DNA from: Lysinibacillus odysseyi 34hs-1 = NBRC 100172
Lineage (GTDB): Bacteria > Bacillota > Bacilli > Bacillales_A > Planococcaceae
Assembly: GCF_001591965.1 (NCBI RefSeq)
Contig: NZ_BCVX01000011.1
Coordinates: 62,001-126,000, forward strand
Length of the DNA stretch: 64,000 bases
Direction: 5' to 3'
Part shown: positions 44,410 through 53,265 of the stretch, in pieces
How positions within the stretch are numbered: the stretch's first letter is position 1
Layout: the number at the start of each line of letters is the position of its first letter
Translations under genes and position numbers: made by a program
Notes under the pieces: model-generated
The model's database searches: none
Seen by the model: only the letters and a program-made list of their open reading frames with translations
Told to the model about the DNA's origin: nothing

Positions 44410-44982
44410 CTAATGATCCTTCTCTTCTCTCATCGCATCCATTTTTGTTGGGTGGACAGTGCCGAATGGATGTTGGGGAGGGGCATAGATTGAATAAAGC
44501 CTTAATGGGATATTCCCCGTATTTGTGACGTTATGCCATGTGCCGGCGGGTACTAGGATCGCATCATTGTCATGCACGTTTCTAACAAAGTCTAGATGCT
44601 CTCTTGTGCTACCCATTTGAACAATTCCTTGCCCCTGCTCAATGCGAAGGAACTGGTCAACAGCTGGATGTATTTCCAGTCCAATGTCTTCTCCGGGCTT
44701 AATACTCATCAGTGTCACCTGTAGATGCTTTCCTGTCCATAAAGCCGTTCGATACGTATTATTCTGTCTGGAAGCTTGCTGAATATTTATGACAAATGGC
44801 TGTCCTCCATAATCTTTCAGCCTTAATGGTTCTATGCTCATCGTTTGCTGCGGATAATTCCACTGACTAGCAGTATACCAAATATTTCCGTAGTCTGTCT
44901 GTCCTCCATAATCATACATAGGTGTATAGGCAGATGAAGGATATTGGTATTGAGGGCCATACATCCAAGGGTGATAATACAT
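44410..44982 (-). CDS. Cupin-domain protein with Tyr-rich N-terminus, probable coat protein
   Basis: 190 residues. The first 50 are rich in Tyr, Pro and Gln (MYYHPWMYGPQYQYPSSAYT), like coat proteins. Then comes a single cupin barrel with the metal motif region GLEIHPAVDQFLRIEQGQG and VPAGTWHNVTN. It resembles mannose-6-phosphate isomerase-type cupins; enzymatic activity is not certain. A SigK-like promoter lies at 45015-45042, which supports mother-cell expression late in sporulation. GGGAAAG precedes the ATG. Confidence 0.82.
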   Translation of the reverse strand: MYYHPWMYGPQYQYPSSAYTPMYDYGGQTDYGNIWYTASQWNYPQQTMSIEPLRLKDYGGQPFVINIQQASRQNNTYRTALWTGKHLQVTLMSIKPGEDIGLEIHPAVDQFLRIEQGQGIVQMGSTREHLDFVRNVHDNDAILVPAGTWHNVTNTGNIPLRLYSIYAPPQHPFGTVHPTKMDAMREEKDH

Positions 44983-45014
44983 TACTTTCCCATCCCTTCT
45001 CGAATATCTAAATT

Positions 45015-45042
45015 CATCTTATGCGGGACGAGAGCGGAACGT
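45015..45042 (-). promoter_or_regulatory. SigK-like promoter of the cupin gene
   Basis: On the minus strand: AC (45042-45041), a 17-bp spacer and CATAAGATG (45023-45015), against AC-N17-CATANNNTA, with one mismatch. The leader is about 25 bases. Confidence 0.5.
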
Positions 45043-45370
45043 ACTTATCATATGATCCAGCATGGATAAGCCGATATTCCTCAAAAAATGAGAGGGGGAA
45101 GGAAAGCACAGCACAGTAAACTAATCTAAAATGACCATGGACATTCAACTGCCTGTTTTCTACCTATTTATATAGCGTGCTGTGGCACTCCTGGTTTTAA
45201 TGGAATTTAAAGAATGGTTCTTCAAGAAATGAATGAAGGATAAGAGATTTAAAAAAATTGCTAAAAATTGTATAGTTAAGAGGTTAGTATAAAAAATTGT
45301 TTAGCAATAGCTCATGCTGTGATTAATGGGGATGGGGGGAATTGCTGCTCTTTATAAAGGTGGGTTAAAC

Positions 45371-46687
45371 ATGATGAATATGCGATCTTATGGCAAATTA
45401 GGAAAAAGATTAATCTATTCGAGTATATTTTCTGCTGTGATCCTTATTCTATTTATTATCGTTGCTACCATATGGATCCGGCAATCCTTGAATGAAAATA
45501 TTCAAGGGCAACGGGTATTGGACAGTATTGATGAGGCTTATAATTTTCTGTATGAATCACTGATCGACCAGGAAACGGGCCAAAGAGGGTATAATCTGAC
45601 GGGGGAGGAAGCCTTTTTGGAGCCATATTATAAAGGGGAGGAAATATTTAAGGAAAGCGCCGAGACCCTTCTTCAAAAAACAGCAAACCTTTCACCATTG
45701 GATACGGAAATAAAAAAAGTGATCGATATAGGAACCTATTGGCAGGAGCATTATGGCGGTATATTGGTGGATCTTACCCGTAATGGGGTGCAGCCGGACA
45801 AGGGTCTAATGGAGGAAGCTAAGCAGGCGCTTGACGAATTCCGCCAAGTATCGACTGACTTTTCTATACATATTGAGCAGCAAAGAAGCGTTGTGAGGGA
45901 AAAAATGAAGACGCGGATCAAATTTATCCTTGCCTCTTTGGTGCTGACAAGCTCGTTTATTATTTGTATTAATCTACTTTTTAATATAAGGGTGCTGAAA
46001 TCGATCATCAGGCCGATTATCCAGCTGGATGATTGTGTAACCTATTATGCCAAGCATGAATTTACGAGGCCGATCCCTGTCTATAAAGGGAATGATGAAT
46101 TAGCAGCATTAATTTCCAACATCGATAGGATGAGAGCAGAGCTGGCCGTCAGTATTGACCTGCTTGAAACGAAGGCCCATCATGATGAACTGACAGGGCT
46201 TTTCAACAGACGGTATTTTAATAGTACGTTAGAAAAGGAATGGACCCTGGCTAAACGGGCTTCCACAAGCGTGTCTCTTATACTGTTTGATATAGATCAC
46301 TATAAAAATTTTAATGATACTTATGGACATTTGGCTGGGGATGACTGTCTGAAGGTTATTTCCAAGATGCTGGACTCCTATAATGTCGATCGTTTAAGCA
46401 TAGCAGCAAGGTATGGAGGGGAAGAGTTTGCCATACTTCTTGTCAGCCAGGAGGAACAAGAAGTACAGCACTTAGCCGAGGAGGTAAGAAAAGCCGTGAT
46501 GGATTTGAAAATACCCCACCATTCCTCTGCAACCAATCAATTTGTCACAGTGAGTGTAGGAGCAGCCACTATCAGGCCAGCTGGAGATCAGGTATCCGAG
46601 GAGCTGATTGAATCGGCTGACCGGGCGCTATACCATTCAAAACAAGCCGGCCGCAATTGTGTAACCTATTACCGGGAATCATTATAA
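45371..46687 (+). CDS. Diguanylate cyclase with CHASE3 and HAMP domains
   Basis: Membrane c-di-GMP synthase of 438 residues. TM1 (13-35), CHASE3 sensor (40-180, with LIDQETGQRGYNLTGEEAFL), TM2 (188-210), HAMP, then GGDEF (270-435). The active motif is GGEEF (349-353) and the metal/GTP region DIDHYKNFNDTYGH is intact, so it should be active. The RxxD inhibitory site five residues before GGEEF is absent (DRLS is there), suggesting no product inhibition. ATG 45371 follows AAAGGTGGG; the frame start at 45326 has no site. Confidence 0.92.
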   Translation: MMNMRSYGKLGKRLIYSSIFSAVILILFIIVATIWIRQSLNENIQGQRVLDSIDEAYNFLYESLIDQETGQRGYNLTGEEAFLEPYYKGEEIFKESAETLLQKTANLSPLDTEIKKVIDIGTYWQEHYGGILVDLTRNGVQPDKGLMEEAKQALDEFRQVSTDFSIHIEQQRSVVREKMKTRIKFILASLVLTSSFIICINLLFNIRVLKSIIRPIIQLDDCVTYYAKHEFTRPIPVYKGNDELAALISNIDRMRAELAVSIDLLETKAHHDELTGLFNRRYFNSTLEKEWTLAKRASTSVSLILFDIDHYKNFNDTYGHLAGDDCLKVISKMLDSYNVDRLSIAARYGGEEFAILLVSQEEQEVQHLAEEVRKAVMDLKIPHHSSATNQFVTVSVGAATIRPAGDQVSEELIESADRALYHSKQAGRNCVTYYRESL

Positions 46688-46742
46688 AATTCTGCTGTAT
46701 AATAGTATTCCAGCAGCAATATATCACCATTCTTATCGTAAA

Positions 46743-46782
46743 GGAGGTGTTCCAGGGAGACTTCTCGGCCACCTCTTTTTTG
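46743..46782 (+). terminator. Terminator after the diguanylate cyclase
   Basis: GAGGTG (46744-46749) pairs with CACCTC (46770-46775). A run of T follows. Confidence 0.65.
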
Positions 46783-46876
46783 TTTTATCGAAAATGAAAG
46801 TAATAACATAAACTTGGCTATTCTTGCTAACACTATACATTGATGAAGAACATCCATGATAAGAGGAGGAAAAGCT

Positions 46877-48328
46877 ATGGATACATCCTACACGAAGCAG
46901 TATATTAATGGGGAATGGAAAGTAGGCTCTAGTGAGAAAACGATTAAAAATATCAATCCCTATACTGGGGAAGAGATTTTCACAATTCGATCAGCTGATA
47001 AATCTGATTTGGATAAGGCATATGAGGCTGCCTATATGACCCAGCCGGAGTGGGCGAATAAAACAGTAGCTGAAAAGCAGGGGCTGTTTCAAAAACTAGT
47101 GGATGTCATGCTGGAGGAAAAAGAAACGATAATCGAGTGGCTCATTAAAGAATCAGGAAGCACCCATATAAAAGCAATGATTGAATTCGATGCAGCACTT
47201 GGGATTGTCAAGGAATCGATGTCTTTTCCAACACGTATGAAGGGCTATATTTTTCCTTCTATCTTTCCAAATAAGGAAAACCGGATTTATCGTATACCAA
47301 AAGGGGTAGTTGCTGTTATCGGACCATGGAATTTCCCTTTTCATTTAACGATGCGCTCCGTAGCCCCGGCACTAGCGACCGGTAATACTGTTGTCGTCAA
47401 GCCTGCTTCGGATACCCCGGTAACTTCTGGGTTGATCTTTGGGTCACTGTTTGAAAAGGCAGGCTTTCCAAAAGGGCTCGTCAATGTGCTGGTAGGAAAG
47501 GGTTCCGAAATCGGAGATGAATTTGTCCTTCATCCGATTCCTAAAATTATTTCCTTTACAGGATCTACAGAAGTAGGAAGAAGGATCGGAGAAAGGGCCG
47601 GCAAGTACTTGAAGGATGTAGCGCTGGAATTAGGCGGTAATAATGTAATGATTGTCTTAAAGGATGCAAATATCGAAAAGGCTGCCAAAGCAGCGGCTTT
47701 TGGGAAATTTCTTCACCAAGGCCAGATTTGTATGGCATTGAACCGTATCGTTGTTGCTAAGGAAATATATGAAGAGTTTATTGAACACTTTATTAAAATA
47801 GTGAGCAAATTACCGTACGGAGATCCTGCTGATAAGTCCACATTTGTAGGCCCGGTCATCAATAAAGAGCAGGCGGATCGCCTTGAGGAAGTTGTGAAAA
47901 CAAGTATTGAACAAGGGGCGGAATTAATTTATGGAGGCAAAGTAGAAGGATGCCTCATGCAGCCAACTGTATTAAGAAATGTTTCGAACGATATGGATAT
48001 TGCCCAAAAGGAAATTTTCGGTCCTATAGCTACGATCTTAAAGTTTGAGGATGAAGAGGAAGCAATCGAAATCGCGAATGGTTCACCATATGGATTAAGC
48101 GGCTCTATTTTTACAGAAGACCGTCATCATGGCGTAGAACTGGCAATGAAAATTGAAACAGGCATGATTCATATAAATGACCAATCAGTGAACGATGAGG
48201 CGCATATTCCGTTCGGCGGTGAAAAAGATTCCGGTGTTGGACGCTTTAATGGGGAATGGGCTATTGAAAAGTTTACAACCGTAAAATGGATTGGCGTGCA
48301 AAGCGGCTACCGCGAATTTCCTTTATAA
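46877..48328 (+). CDS. Aldehyde dehydrogenase, second YfmT-type copy
   Basis: NAD(P)-dependent aldehyde dehydrogenase of 483 residues, collinear with the protein at 27550. It shares the start YINGEWKVGSSEKTIKNINPYTGEE, catalytic Glu in LELGGN and Cys285 in GQICM. The C-terminal GGEKDSGVGR is present. Substrates are probably aromatic or aliphatic aldehydes. AGGAGG precedes ATG 46877. Unlike the first copy it has no chemoreceptor beside it and is a single unit closed by a terminator. Confidence 0.88.
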   Translation: MDTSYTKQYINGEWKVGSSEKTIKNINPYTGEEIFTIRSADKSDLDKAYEAAYMTQPEWANKTVAEKQGLFQKLVDVMLEEKETIIEWLIKESGSTHIKAMIEFDAALGIVKESMSFPTRMKGYIFPSIFPNKENRIYRIPKGVVAVIGPWNFPFHLTMRSVAPALATGNTVVVKPASDTPVTSGLIFGSLFEKAGFPKGLVNVLVGKGSEIGDEFVLHPIPKIISFTGSTEVGRRIGERAGKYLKDVALELGGNNVMIVLKDANIEKAAKAAAFGKFLHQGQICMALNRIVVAKEIYEEFIEHFIKIVSKLPYGDPADKSTFVGPVINKEQADRLEEVVKTSIEQGAELIYGGKVEGCLMQPTVLRNVSNDMDIAQKEIFGPIATILKFEDEEEAIEIANGSPYGLSGSIFTEDRHHGVELAMKIETGMIHINDQSVNDEAHIPFGGEKDSGVGRFNGEWAIEKFTTVKWIGVQSGYREFPL

Positions 48329-48338
48329 TAGGGTTTAG

Positions 48339-48381
48339 AAAAGTTCGACTTGAGGGATTCCTTCTTCAAGTTGAACTTTTT
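48339..48381 (+). terminator. Terminator after the second aldehyde dehydrogenase
   Basis: AAGTTCGACTTGA (48341-48353) pairs with TCAAGTTGAACTT (48366-48378). TTT follows. Confidence 0.85.
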
Positions 48382-48439
48382 ATATGATAATCAGCAATAT
48401 ACAAAGATCATTATTCAAATAAAAGAAATGAGGTACATG

Positions 48440-49006
48440 ATGGCTACTACAACACATTATTTTTTCGCTGTTCGACTGCCTGATTCGGTAAAACAAATCA
48501 TCCACGATCAGATGATGAAGACTACTTCAACTTTTCGATTTAAACGTTGGGTACATAGGGAAGATTATCATATTACGCTCGCTTTCCTAGGTTCAGTTGG
48601 GGAAGAACAGCTATCATCTGTGATTCAGTTAGTGGGAGAGTCTTTAAAGGGAGGAGCAGGCTTTCAGTTGCAGATAAAAAGCCTTGATATATTTGGAAAT
48701 AAACAATCTCCAAGAATTTTCTGGGCCGGTGTAAGCAAAGAGAGACGATTATACGACCTTCAGAAGACGGTGTATCGGCAATGTATAGAGGCAGGTTTTA
48801 CGTTAGAGAGCCGCCCGTACCATCCGCATATTACATTAGCCAGGAAATGGGCGGCAGAAGACGAATTTACATCTGTACTGTTAGAGCGATATAATCCTTT
48901 TCTGGAAAACCCTTTATCTTTTCAGGTAAATGAAGTTGTACTATATAAAACAAACCTAGATCAGGAGCCCAAGTATGAACCGGTTGCAAGCTTTCCGCTG
49001 AAATGA
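48440..49006 (+). CDS. thpR: RNA 2',3'-cyclic phosphodiesterase (2'-5' RNA ligase family)
   Basis: Cytoplasmic 2H phosphoesterase of 188 residues. Two HxTx motifs are present, HITLAFLG and HITLARK, with family start HYFFAVRLPDSVKQII. It opens 2',3'-cyclic phosphates on RNA or ligates tRNA halves with 2'-5' links. ATG 48440 (MATTTHYF) has GAGG 6 bases before; the ATGs at 48437 and 48428 are alternatives. The length is normal. Confidence 0.9.
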   Translation: MATTTHYFFAVRLPDSVKQIIHDQMMKTTSTFRFKRWVHREDYHITLAFLGSVGEEQLSSVIQLVGESLKGGAGFQLQIKSLDIFGNKQSPRIFWAGVSKERRLYDLQKTVYRQCIEAGFTLESRPYHPHITLARKWAAEDEFTSVLLERYNPFLENPLSFQVNEVVLYKTNLDQEPKYEPVASFPLK

Positions 49007-49084
49007 CAGAGGGGGCAGGTCTATCTAAAAAGGGAAACCCTCTGTTATAATAGAGCCGAATGGGAAAGTGCAGGAGGAACAATA

Positions 49085-49579
49085 ATGACAAATAATGATA
49101 TTTTAATCCGCTTACGGTATGCACTGGATATAAAAAATGTGGATATGGTGGAAATGTTTAAGCTTGGCGGCATGCATTTTACAAAAGAAGATGTAATGAA
49201 CATGCTGATCAAAGTAAAAGAGGACGAGGAAACACCGGAAAACTTTTTAAAGGTGAACAATAAAACATTGGAAGCCTTTTTGAACGGGTTCATTACGTTC
49301 AAACGCGGACCGCAAAAGGATAAGGAAGGCAATATTAAAGAAGTGATCCCGGCTTCAGGCAAGGAGAGCTCAAATAATATGCTGCTGAAGAAGGTAAAGA
49401 TTGCTCTGCAGCTGACGAGCGAGGATGTGCTTGACTTGCTTTATGAAGGAGGCGTCACTGTATCTAAAGGTGAATTGGGGGCGATTCTCCGCAGTCCAGA
49501 CCATAAAAACTACAAAGAATGCGGAGATCGGTTTGCCCGGAGCTTTTTAAAGGGACTGACAATGAAGTACCGCGGATAG
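49085..49579 (+). CDS. DUF1456 family protein (YehS-like)
   Basis: Soluble 164-residue protein made of two related halves: NDILIRLRYALDIKNVDMVEMFKLGG and NMLLKKVKIALQLTSEDVLDLLYEGG. Each is followed by a matching helix segment (LEAFLNGFITFKRG and ARSFLKGLTMKYRG). This duplication defines DUF1456/YehS. The molecular role is not known. CAGGAGG precedes the ATG. Confidence 0.9.
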   Translation: MTNNDILIRLRYALDIKNVDMVEMFKLGGMHFTKEDVMNMLIKVKEDEETPENFLKVNNKTLEAFLNGFITFKRGPQKDKEGNIKEVIPASGKESSNNMLLKKVKIALQLTSEDVLDLLYEGGVTVSKGELGAILRSPDHKNYKECGDRFARSFLKGLTMKYRG

Positions 49580-49593
49580 GAAATAAAAAGAAG

Positions 49594-49636
49594 AAGGTAC
49601 GGAAATGAGTGTGATATCATTTCCGTACCTTTTTTA
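49594..49636. terminator. Strong hairpin between convergent genes
   Basis: AAGGTACGGAAATGA (49594-49608) pairs with TCATTTCCGTACCTT (49618-49632). A T tract lies on the plus side. Confidence 0.88.
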
Positions 49637-49646
49637 AAGAGGCCGA

Positions 49647-49853
49647 TTATTTATTTTTATTTGACTGCTGATTTTTATCGTGGTTCGTTTTATTATTTTT
49701 ATTTTTTAACTTTGAGTCGAATTCCTCAGCGAACTCCGCTGTATTGTCCTCTGGATTACGATCGTGGCTCGTCGTATTGCGATGCAGATGTTTATACGTT
49801 TCAAAAGGGTTATGCGTCCGTTCGTTCATTGTTTTTCTGTTGTTTTTGCTCAT
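49647..49853 (-). CDS. Small Asn/Lys-rich hydrophilic protein, possibly spore-associated
   Basis: 68 residues, no hydrophobic segment. N-terminus MSKNNRKTMNERTHNPFETY, tail of Lys/Asn/Gln. It resembles minor spore proteins in size and composition, but I do not recognise a family. AGGAGG lies 8-9 bases before the ATG, strongly supporting translation. A weak SigG-like site (CTTATA at 49903-49898, 17 bp, CACATTA at 49880-49874) lies upstream on the minus strand. Confidence 0.72.
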   Translation of the reverse strand: MSKNNRKTMNERTHNPFETYKHLHRNTTSHDRNPEDNTAEFAEEFDSKLKNKNNKTNHDKNQQSNKNK

Positions 49854-49920
49854 GGATTATCACCTCCTAGAGCTAATGTGCGCAGGAAGGAGGCTTTTAT
49901 AAGTAGTTGAACAGGCCTTT

Positions 49921-51585
49921 CTAAAATTCAATAATAATAGGTAATAACAGCGGTTTTCTCTTCGTATGCGTGGAGATATATTGACCGACTGCCTTTTTTA
50001 AAGCCTGTTTCATAGCAAATATATTAGGCTCCTTGAAGTTCTCGATTGTCTCTTTTACAACATCTGCAAGTGTGGTCATTAGTTCCTCTGCATCCTTGGC
50101 ATAGACAAAGCCGCGGGAAATGATTTCTGGAGCAGAAATCAGGGAGGCATCAGTTTTACTGACAGTGACGACGATAACAAGCATACCGTCTTCAGAGAGC
50201 TGTTTTCTGTCACGCAGCACAACTTGTCCGACTTCCCCGATTCCGTAACCATCCACATACGTATCGCCGGCTGAAACTTGTCTTGTTTGACGTGCTGTAC
50301 CATCTTGAATATCGACTACATCACCATTTCTCAAAATGAAAGTATTGTCCTTTTCTACCCCAATTGTTTCAGCTAATTGACGGTGGATATGGAGCATCCG
50401 GTATTCCCCGTGGATAGGGATGAAAAATTTTGGCTTCATTAATGTAAGCATAAGCTTTAAATCTTCCTGATAGCCATGGCCGGATACATGCATCCCTGTA
50501 ATACTCGCAGAACCGTAAATGACATGGGCGCCAAGGCGGAACAAATTGTCTACAACACGCGACACATCTTTTTCATTGCCGGGTATTGGGGAGGCAGCTA
50601 GAATGACGGTATCGCCCGGGTGTACTTTCACATCCCGATTGCTGTTGGTAGAAAGACGGGAGAGTGCTGCAAGCGGCTCACCTTGACTACCCGTACATAA
50701 AATCGCAATTCTTTCAGAAGGGATTTCATGCACATCACGTGCATTCACAAGCATCCAGTCAGGCATTTGTAAATAGCCGCGCTCCCTGGCAACCTGAACG
50801 ACATTGACCATACTTCGGCCTAATAAGGCAAGTTTTCGGTTTGTCCTTATACATGCATCGACAACCTGCTGAACCCGATTAACATTAGACGCAAAGGTAG
50901 ATATAAAAATCTTTTGCTTTGCCCTTAGAAAAGCTTCTTCAAGGTGGGCGCCTACCAGCATTTCAGATGGTGTCATACCAGGACGTTCTGCATTAGTACT
51001 TTCGGAAATGAGGGCAAGTACACCTTCGTCTCCCATCTTGGCCATCTTATGAATGTCTGATGACTGGTCATTTACTGGTGTTAAATCAAATTTGAAATCC
51101 CCGGTATGAACGACCTTTCCTTCAGGAGTATCGAAAACAATTCCTAAACAATCAGGGATACTGTGGCTGACCCTAAAGAAGCTGACGCTCATTTCCCCTA
51201 ACGTAATTTCAGAATCAGCGGTAATAATATGAAGTTCGGATTCCCGAAGAATCTTATGCTCCTTGAGCTTTGTTTCAATAAGTCCCAGTGTAAAACTTGT
51301 CGCATAAACAGGGATATTCAGTTTTTTTAGGAAGTAGGGAATCCCCCCGATATGATCCTCATGGCCATGTGTAACAATTAATGCTTTGACTTTCTCCTGA
51401 TGCTCAAGCAAATAGCTCATATCTGGAATGATCAGGTCGACACCAAGTATGTTATGCTCAGAAAATTTTGCACCGCAGTCAACAACGACCATGTCCTCCC
51501 CGTACTGAATGACATACATGTTTTTGCCAATTTCATTGATTCCACCTAAAGCAAGAAATGATAGTGAATTTTGTGCGCTGCTCAA
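49921..51585 (-). CDS. Ribonuclease J
   Basis: Metallo-beta-lactamase/beta-CASP ribonuclease of 554 residues with 5'-3' exonuclease and endonuclease activity in mRNA decay. Metal ligands are in HGHEDHIGG (His73, His75, Asp77, His78), HTGDFKFD and HVSGHG. The C-terminal domain ends TKRKPLLLPIIIEF. All ligands are intact; B. subtilis RNase J2 carries HGHDEN there instead. Parts such as NAERPGMTPSE recall J2, so I do not assign A or B. AGGAGG is upstream of the ATG. Confidence 0.93.
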   Translation of the reverse strand: MSSAQNSLSFLALGGINEIGKNMYVIQYGEDMVVVDCGAKFSEHNILGVDLIIPDMSYLLEHQEKVKALIVTHGHEDHIGGIPYFLKKLNIPVYATSFTLGLIETKLKEHKILRESELHIITADSEITLGEMSVSFFRVSHSIPDCLGIVFDTPEGKVVHTGDFKFDLTPVNDQSSDIHKMAKMGDEGVLALISESTNAERPGMTPSEMLVGAHLEEAFLRAKQKIFISTFASNVNRVQQVVDACIRTNRKLALLGRSMVNVVQVARERGYLQMPDWMLVNARDVHEIPSERIAILCTGSQGEPLAALSRLSTNSNRDVKVHPGDTVILAASPIPGNEKDVSRVVDNLFRLGAHVIYGSASITGMHVSGHGYQEDLKLMLTLMKPKFFIPIHGEYRMLHIHRQLAETIGVEKDNTFILRNGDVVDIQDGTARQTRQVSAGDTYVDGYGIGEVGQVVLRDRKQLSEDGMLVIVVTVSKTDASLISAPEIISRGFVYAKDAEELMTTLADVVKETIENFKEPNIFAMKQALKKAVGQYISTHTKRKPLLLPIIIEF

Positions 51586-51799
51586 ATGTATCCTCCTTTA
51601 TTTCAAACATTATTTCCTATCTTGGTGTTAGTATTTCTTCACATGTTTACTCTATACAAAAACGTTGAAAGTTCCCTGACTATATATGCAGAGGTAGAAA
51701 AAGGAATAGCTGGCGGACTGTTTTGAGAGATGCTTTTTGTAACGGGGATGGCAGTATTTTGGTGATGCTTTTTAGCGGATGTTTAGCAAATAAAAACAA

Positions 51800-51833
51800 G
51801 GCTGCCCGAAGTATTTGCTTTTCGGAAAGCCTA
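51800..51833 (-). terminator. Terminator of the cotJ operon
   Basis: On the minus strand: GGCTTTCCGA and TCGGGCAGCC pair with a mismatch around an AT-rich loop, followed by TTGTTTTTA. Confidence 0.7.
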
Positions 51834-51842
51834 TGGAGAATG

Positions 51843-52412
51843 TTAAAAAACCTTTTTTGTGTCTCTGTCTTCTTTTAAAATTTCTACTGCTTCCCTAAAA
51901 CGAAGAGAATGGACGACTTCCCGCTCACGTAAAAATTTCAAACTATCATTCAAGTCTGGATCATCGGACATATCAATAATCCATTGATAAGTGGCACGCG
52001 CTTTTTCCTCAGCAGCGATGTCTTCATATAGATCGGCAATAGGATCGCCCTTTGCTTGGATATATGCTGCTGTAAAAGGTACACCAGCAGCATTATTATA
52101 AAAGAGGGCACGATCATGATTAACATAATGATCCCCGAGGCCTGCCTTTTTTAGTTCTTCCGGTTTAGCATCTTTCGTCAATTTATAAATCATCGTAGCG
52201 ATCATTTCTAAATGGGAAAATTCTTCTGTCGCAATATCTGTAAGCAGTCCTACTACCTTGTCAGGTATCGTATAGCGTTGATTCATATACCGGAGGGCGG
52301 CAGCCAGTTCCCCATCAGCACCGCCATATTGCTCGATTAGAAATTTTGCCAGCATAGGATTGCATTCGCTTACTCTTACAGGGTATTGAAGCTTTTTCTC
52401 ATAATACCACAC
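51843..52412 (-). CDS. cotJC: Spore coat protein CotJC (manganese catalase family)
   Basis: 189 residues with the di-iron/manganese catalase four-helix fold. Metal-binding positions lie in GADGELAAALRYMNQR, EEFSHLEMIATMIY and EEKARATYQWII. Family members break down hydrogen peroxide; in spores CotJC is part of an inner coat layer. It is the last gene of the cotJ operon and starts 27 bases after cotJB. Confidence 0.94.
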   Translation of the reverse strand: MWYYEKKLQYPVRVSECNPMLAKFLIEQYGGADGELAAALRYMNQRYTIPDKVVGLLTDIATEEFSHLEMIATMIYKLTKDAKPEELKKAGLGDHYVNHDRALFYNNAAGVPFTAAYIQAKGDPIADLYEDIAAEEKARATYQWIIDMSDDPDLNDSLKFLREREVVHSLRFREAVEILKEDRDTKKVF

Positions 52413-52439
52413 TGCTACTTTCCCCCTTGTTCCTCATCG

Positions 52440-52703
52440 TTATACTTGCCACGGCCAAGGTGTCTCATTCCAGCTCCATGGATAGCCGGAGAAGCTTCGG
52501 CCAAAATTCATGAGCGGGCCAAATTGCTGTTCGAAGCTATGCTTAAGTTCCATACTTTTTAAGGTCATTTCATTAAATTGCTTAATCGCTTCCAAATCCT
52601 GAGGATGGGTATCGAGATATAAGTTTAACTCCACAATGACAAAATCAATTGCCTGAATCTCCTCAAGCAGACTATAAAATTCAGGAGGTAAATTCTTATT
52701 CAC
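52440..52703 (-). CDS. cotJB: Spore coat assembly protein CotJB
   Basis: 87 residues. The family part is FYSLLEEIQAIDFVIVELNLYLDTHPQDLEAIKQFN. The C-terminus is Trp-rich (GYPWSWNETPWPWQV). It overlaps cotJA by 8 bases, so translation is coupled. It is part of the mother-cell coat operon. Confidence 0.93.
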   Translation of the reverse strand: MNKNLPPEFYSLLEEIQAIDFVIVELNLYLDTHPQDLEAIKQFNEMTLKSMELKHSFEQQFGPLMNFGRSFSGYPWSWNETPWPWQV

Positions 52704-52920
52704 TACTGCTTCCTCCTTTTGGGTCAGGATAAGGGCTATAGAGCTGAGGCCAAAGTGTGCCGTGTTTTAGGGCAAGTCTAGGGGATTGAAATTGAGCAAG
52801 GCCGGGTGGCTGGAATCCGATGTATAGCTGGGGCGGTGTATTGTAGCTTTTCACTCTAATTGGTTTGCATGGGTCAAGAGGGCTGATGTAAGGGTACCAA
52901 TATTTGTATTGGGTAAACAA
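52696..52920 (-). CDS. cotJA: Spore coat protein CotJA
   Basis: 74 residues, Tyr/Pro-rich, with the family end FQSPRLALKHGTLWPQLYSPYPDPKG. The start is TTG 52920 with AGGGAGG 5 bases upstream; no ATG fits. It is the first gene of cotJABC. A minus-strand CATATACT at 52960-52953 could be a SigE-type -10, but no matching -35 is visible. Confidence 0.9.
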   Translation of the reverse strand: MFTQYKYWYPYISPLDPCKPIRVKSYNTPPQLYIGFQPPGLAQFQSPRLALKHGTLWPQLYSPYPDPKGGSSSE

Positions 52921-53265
52921 AAAATCCTCCCTTCATTTTGTTCATTAGATGAAGTATATGAAAGGGGAGATCCGTTTACTACAAATTTTACCCTCTCACC
53001 CTTTAAAAGAAGCAGTTTATTAACGGTTAATTATAAAAAAGAAAGGGGGATTTATGGAAGGGATTACGTTATTATACATAGGGGATTTCCTTTTTTTCTT
53101 TTCATTTTCAGTAGAGCACAGTAAAATAGTCAGGATATAGGCAGGGGGAATGCTAAAGTGAAAGGTAAAGGGGAAAAGGAAATAACAAGAAAGATGCAAT
53201 GAGATGGGTTTGCTTTTTAGTCTGAAAACACACTGATTGTACAGTAATAGTAATGGAGGAAGTAA
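52921..53265. other. Divergent intergenic region between cotJ and the deacetylase operon
   Basis: Holds the cotJ control region (CATATACT on the minus strand at 52953-52960). On the plus side is a TTGTAC-containing stretch near 53237 before GGAGG. A plus-strand frame at 52909-53124 has no ribosome site. Confidence 0.4.
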
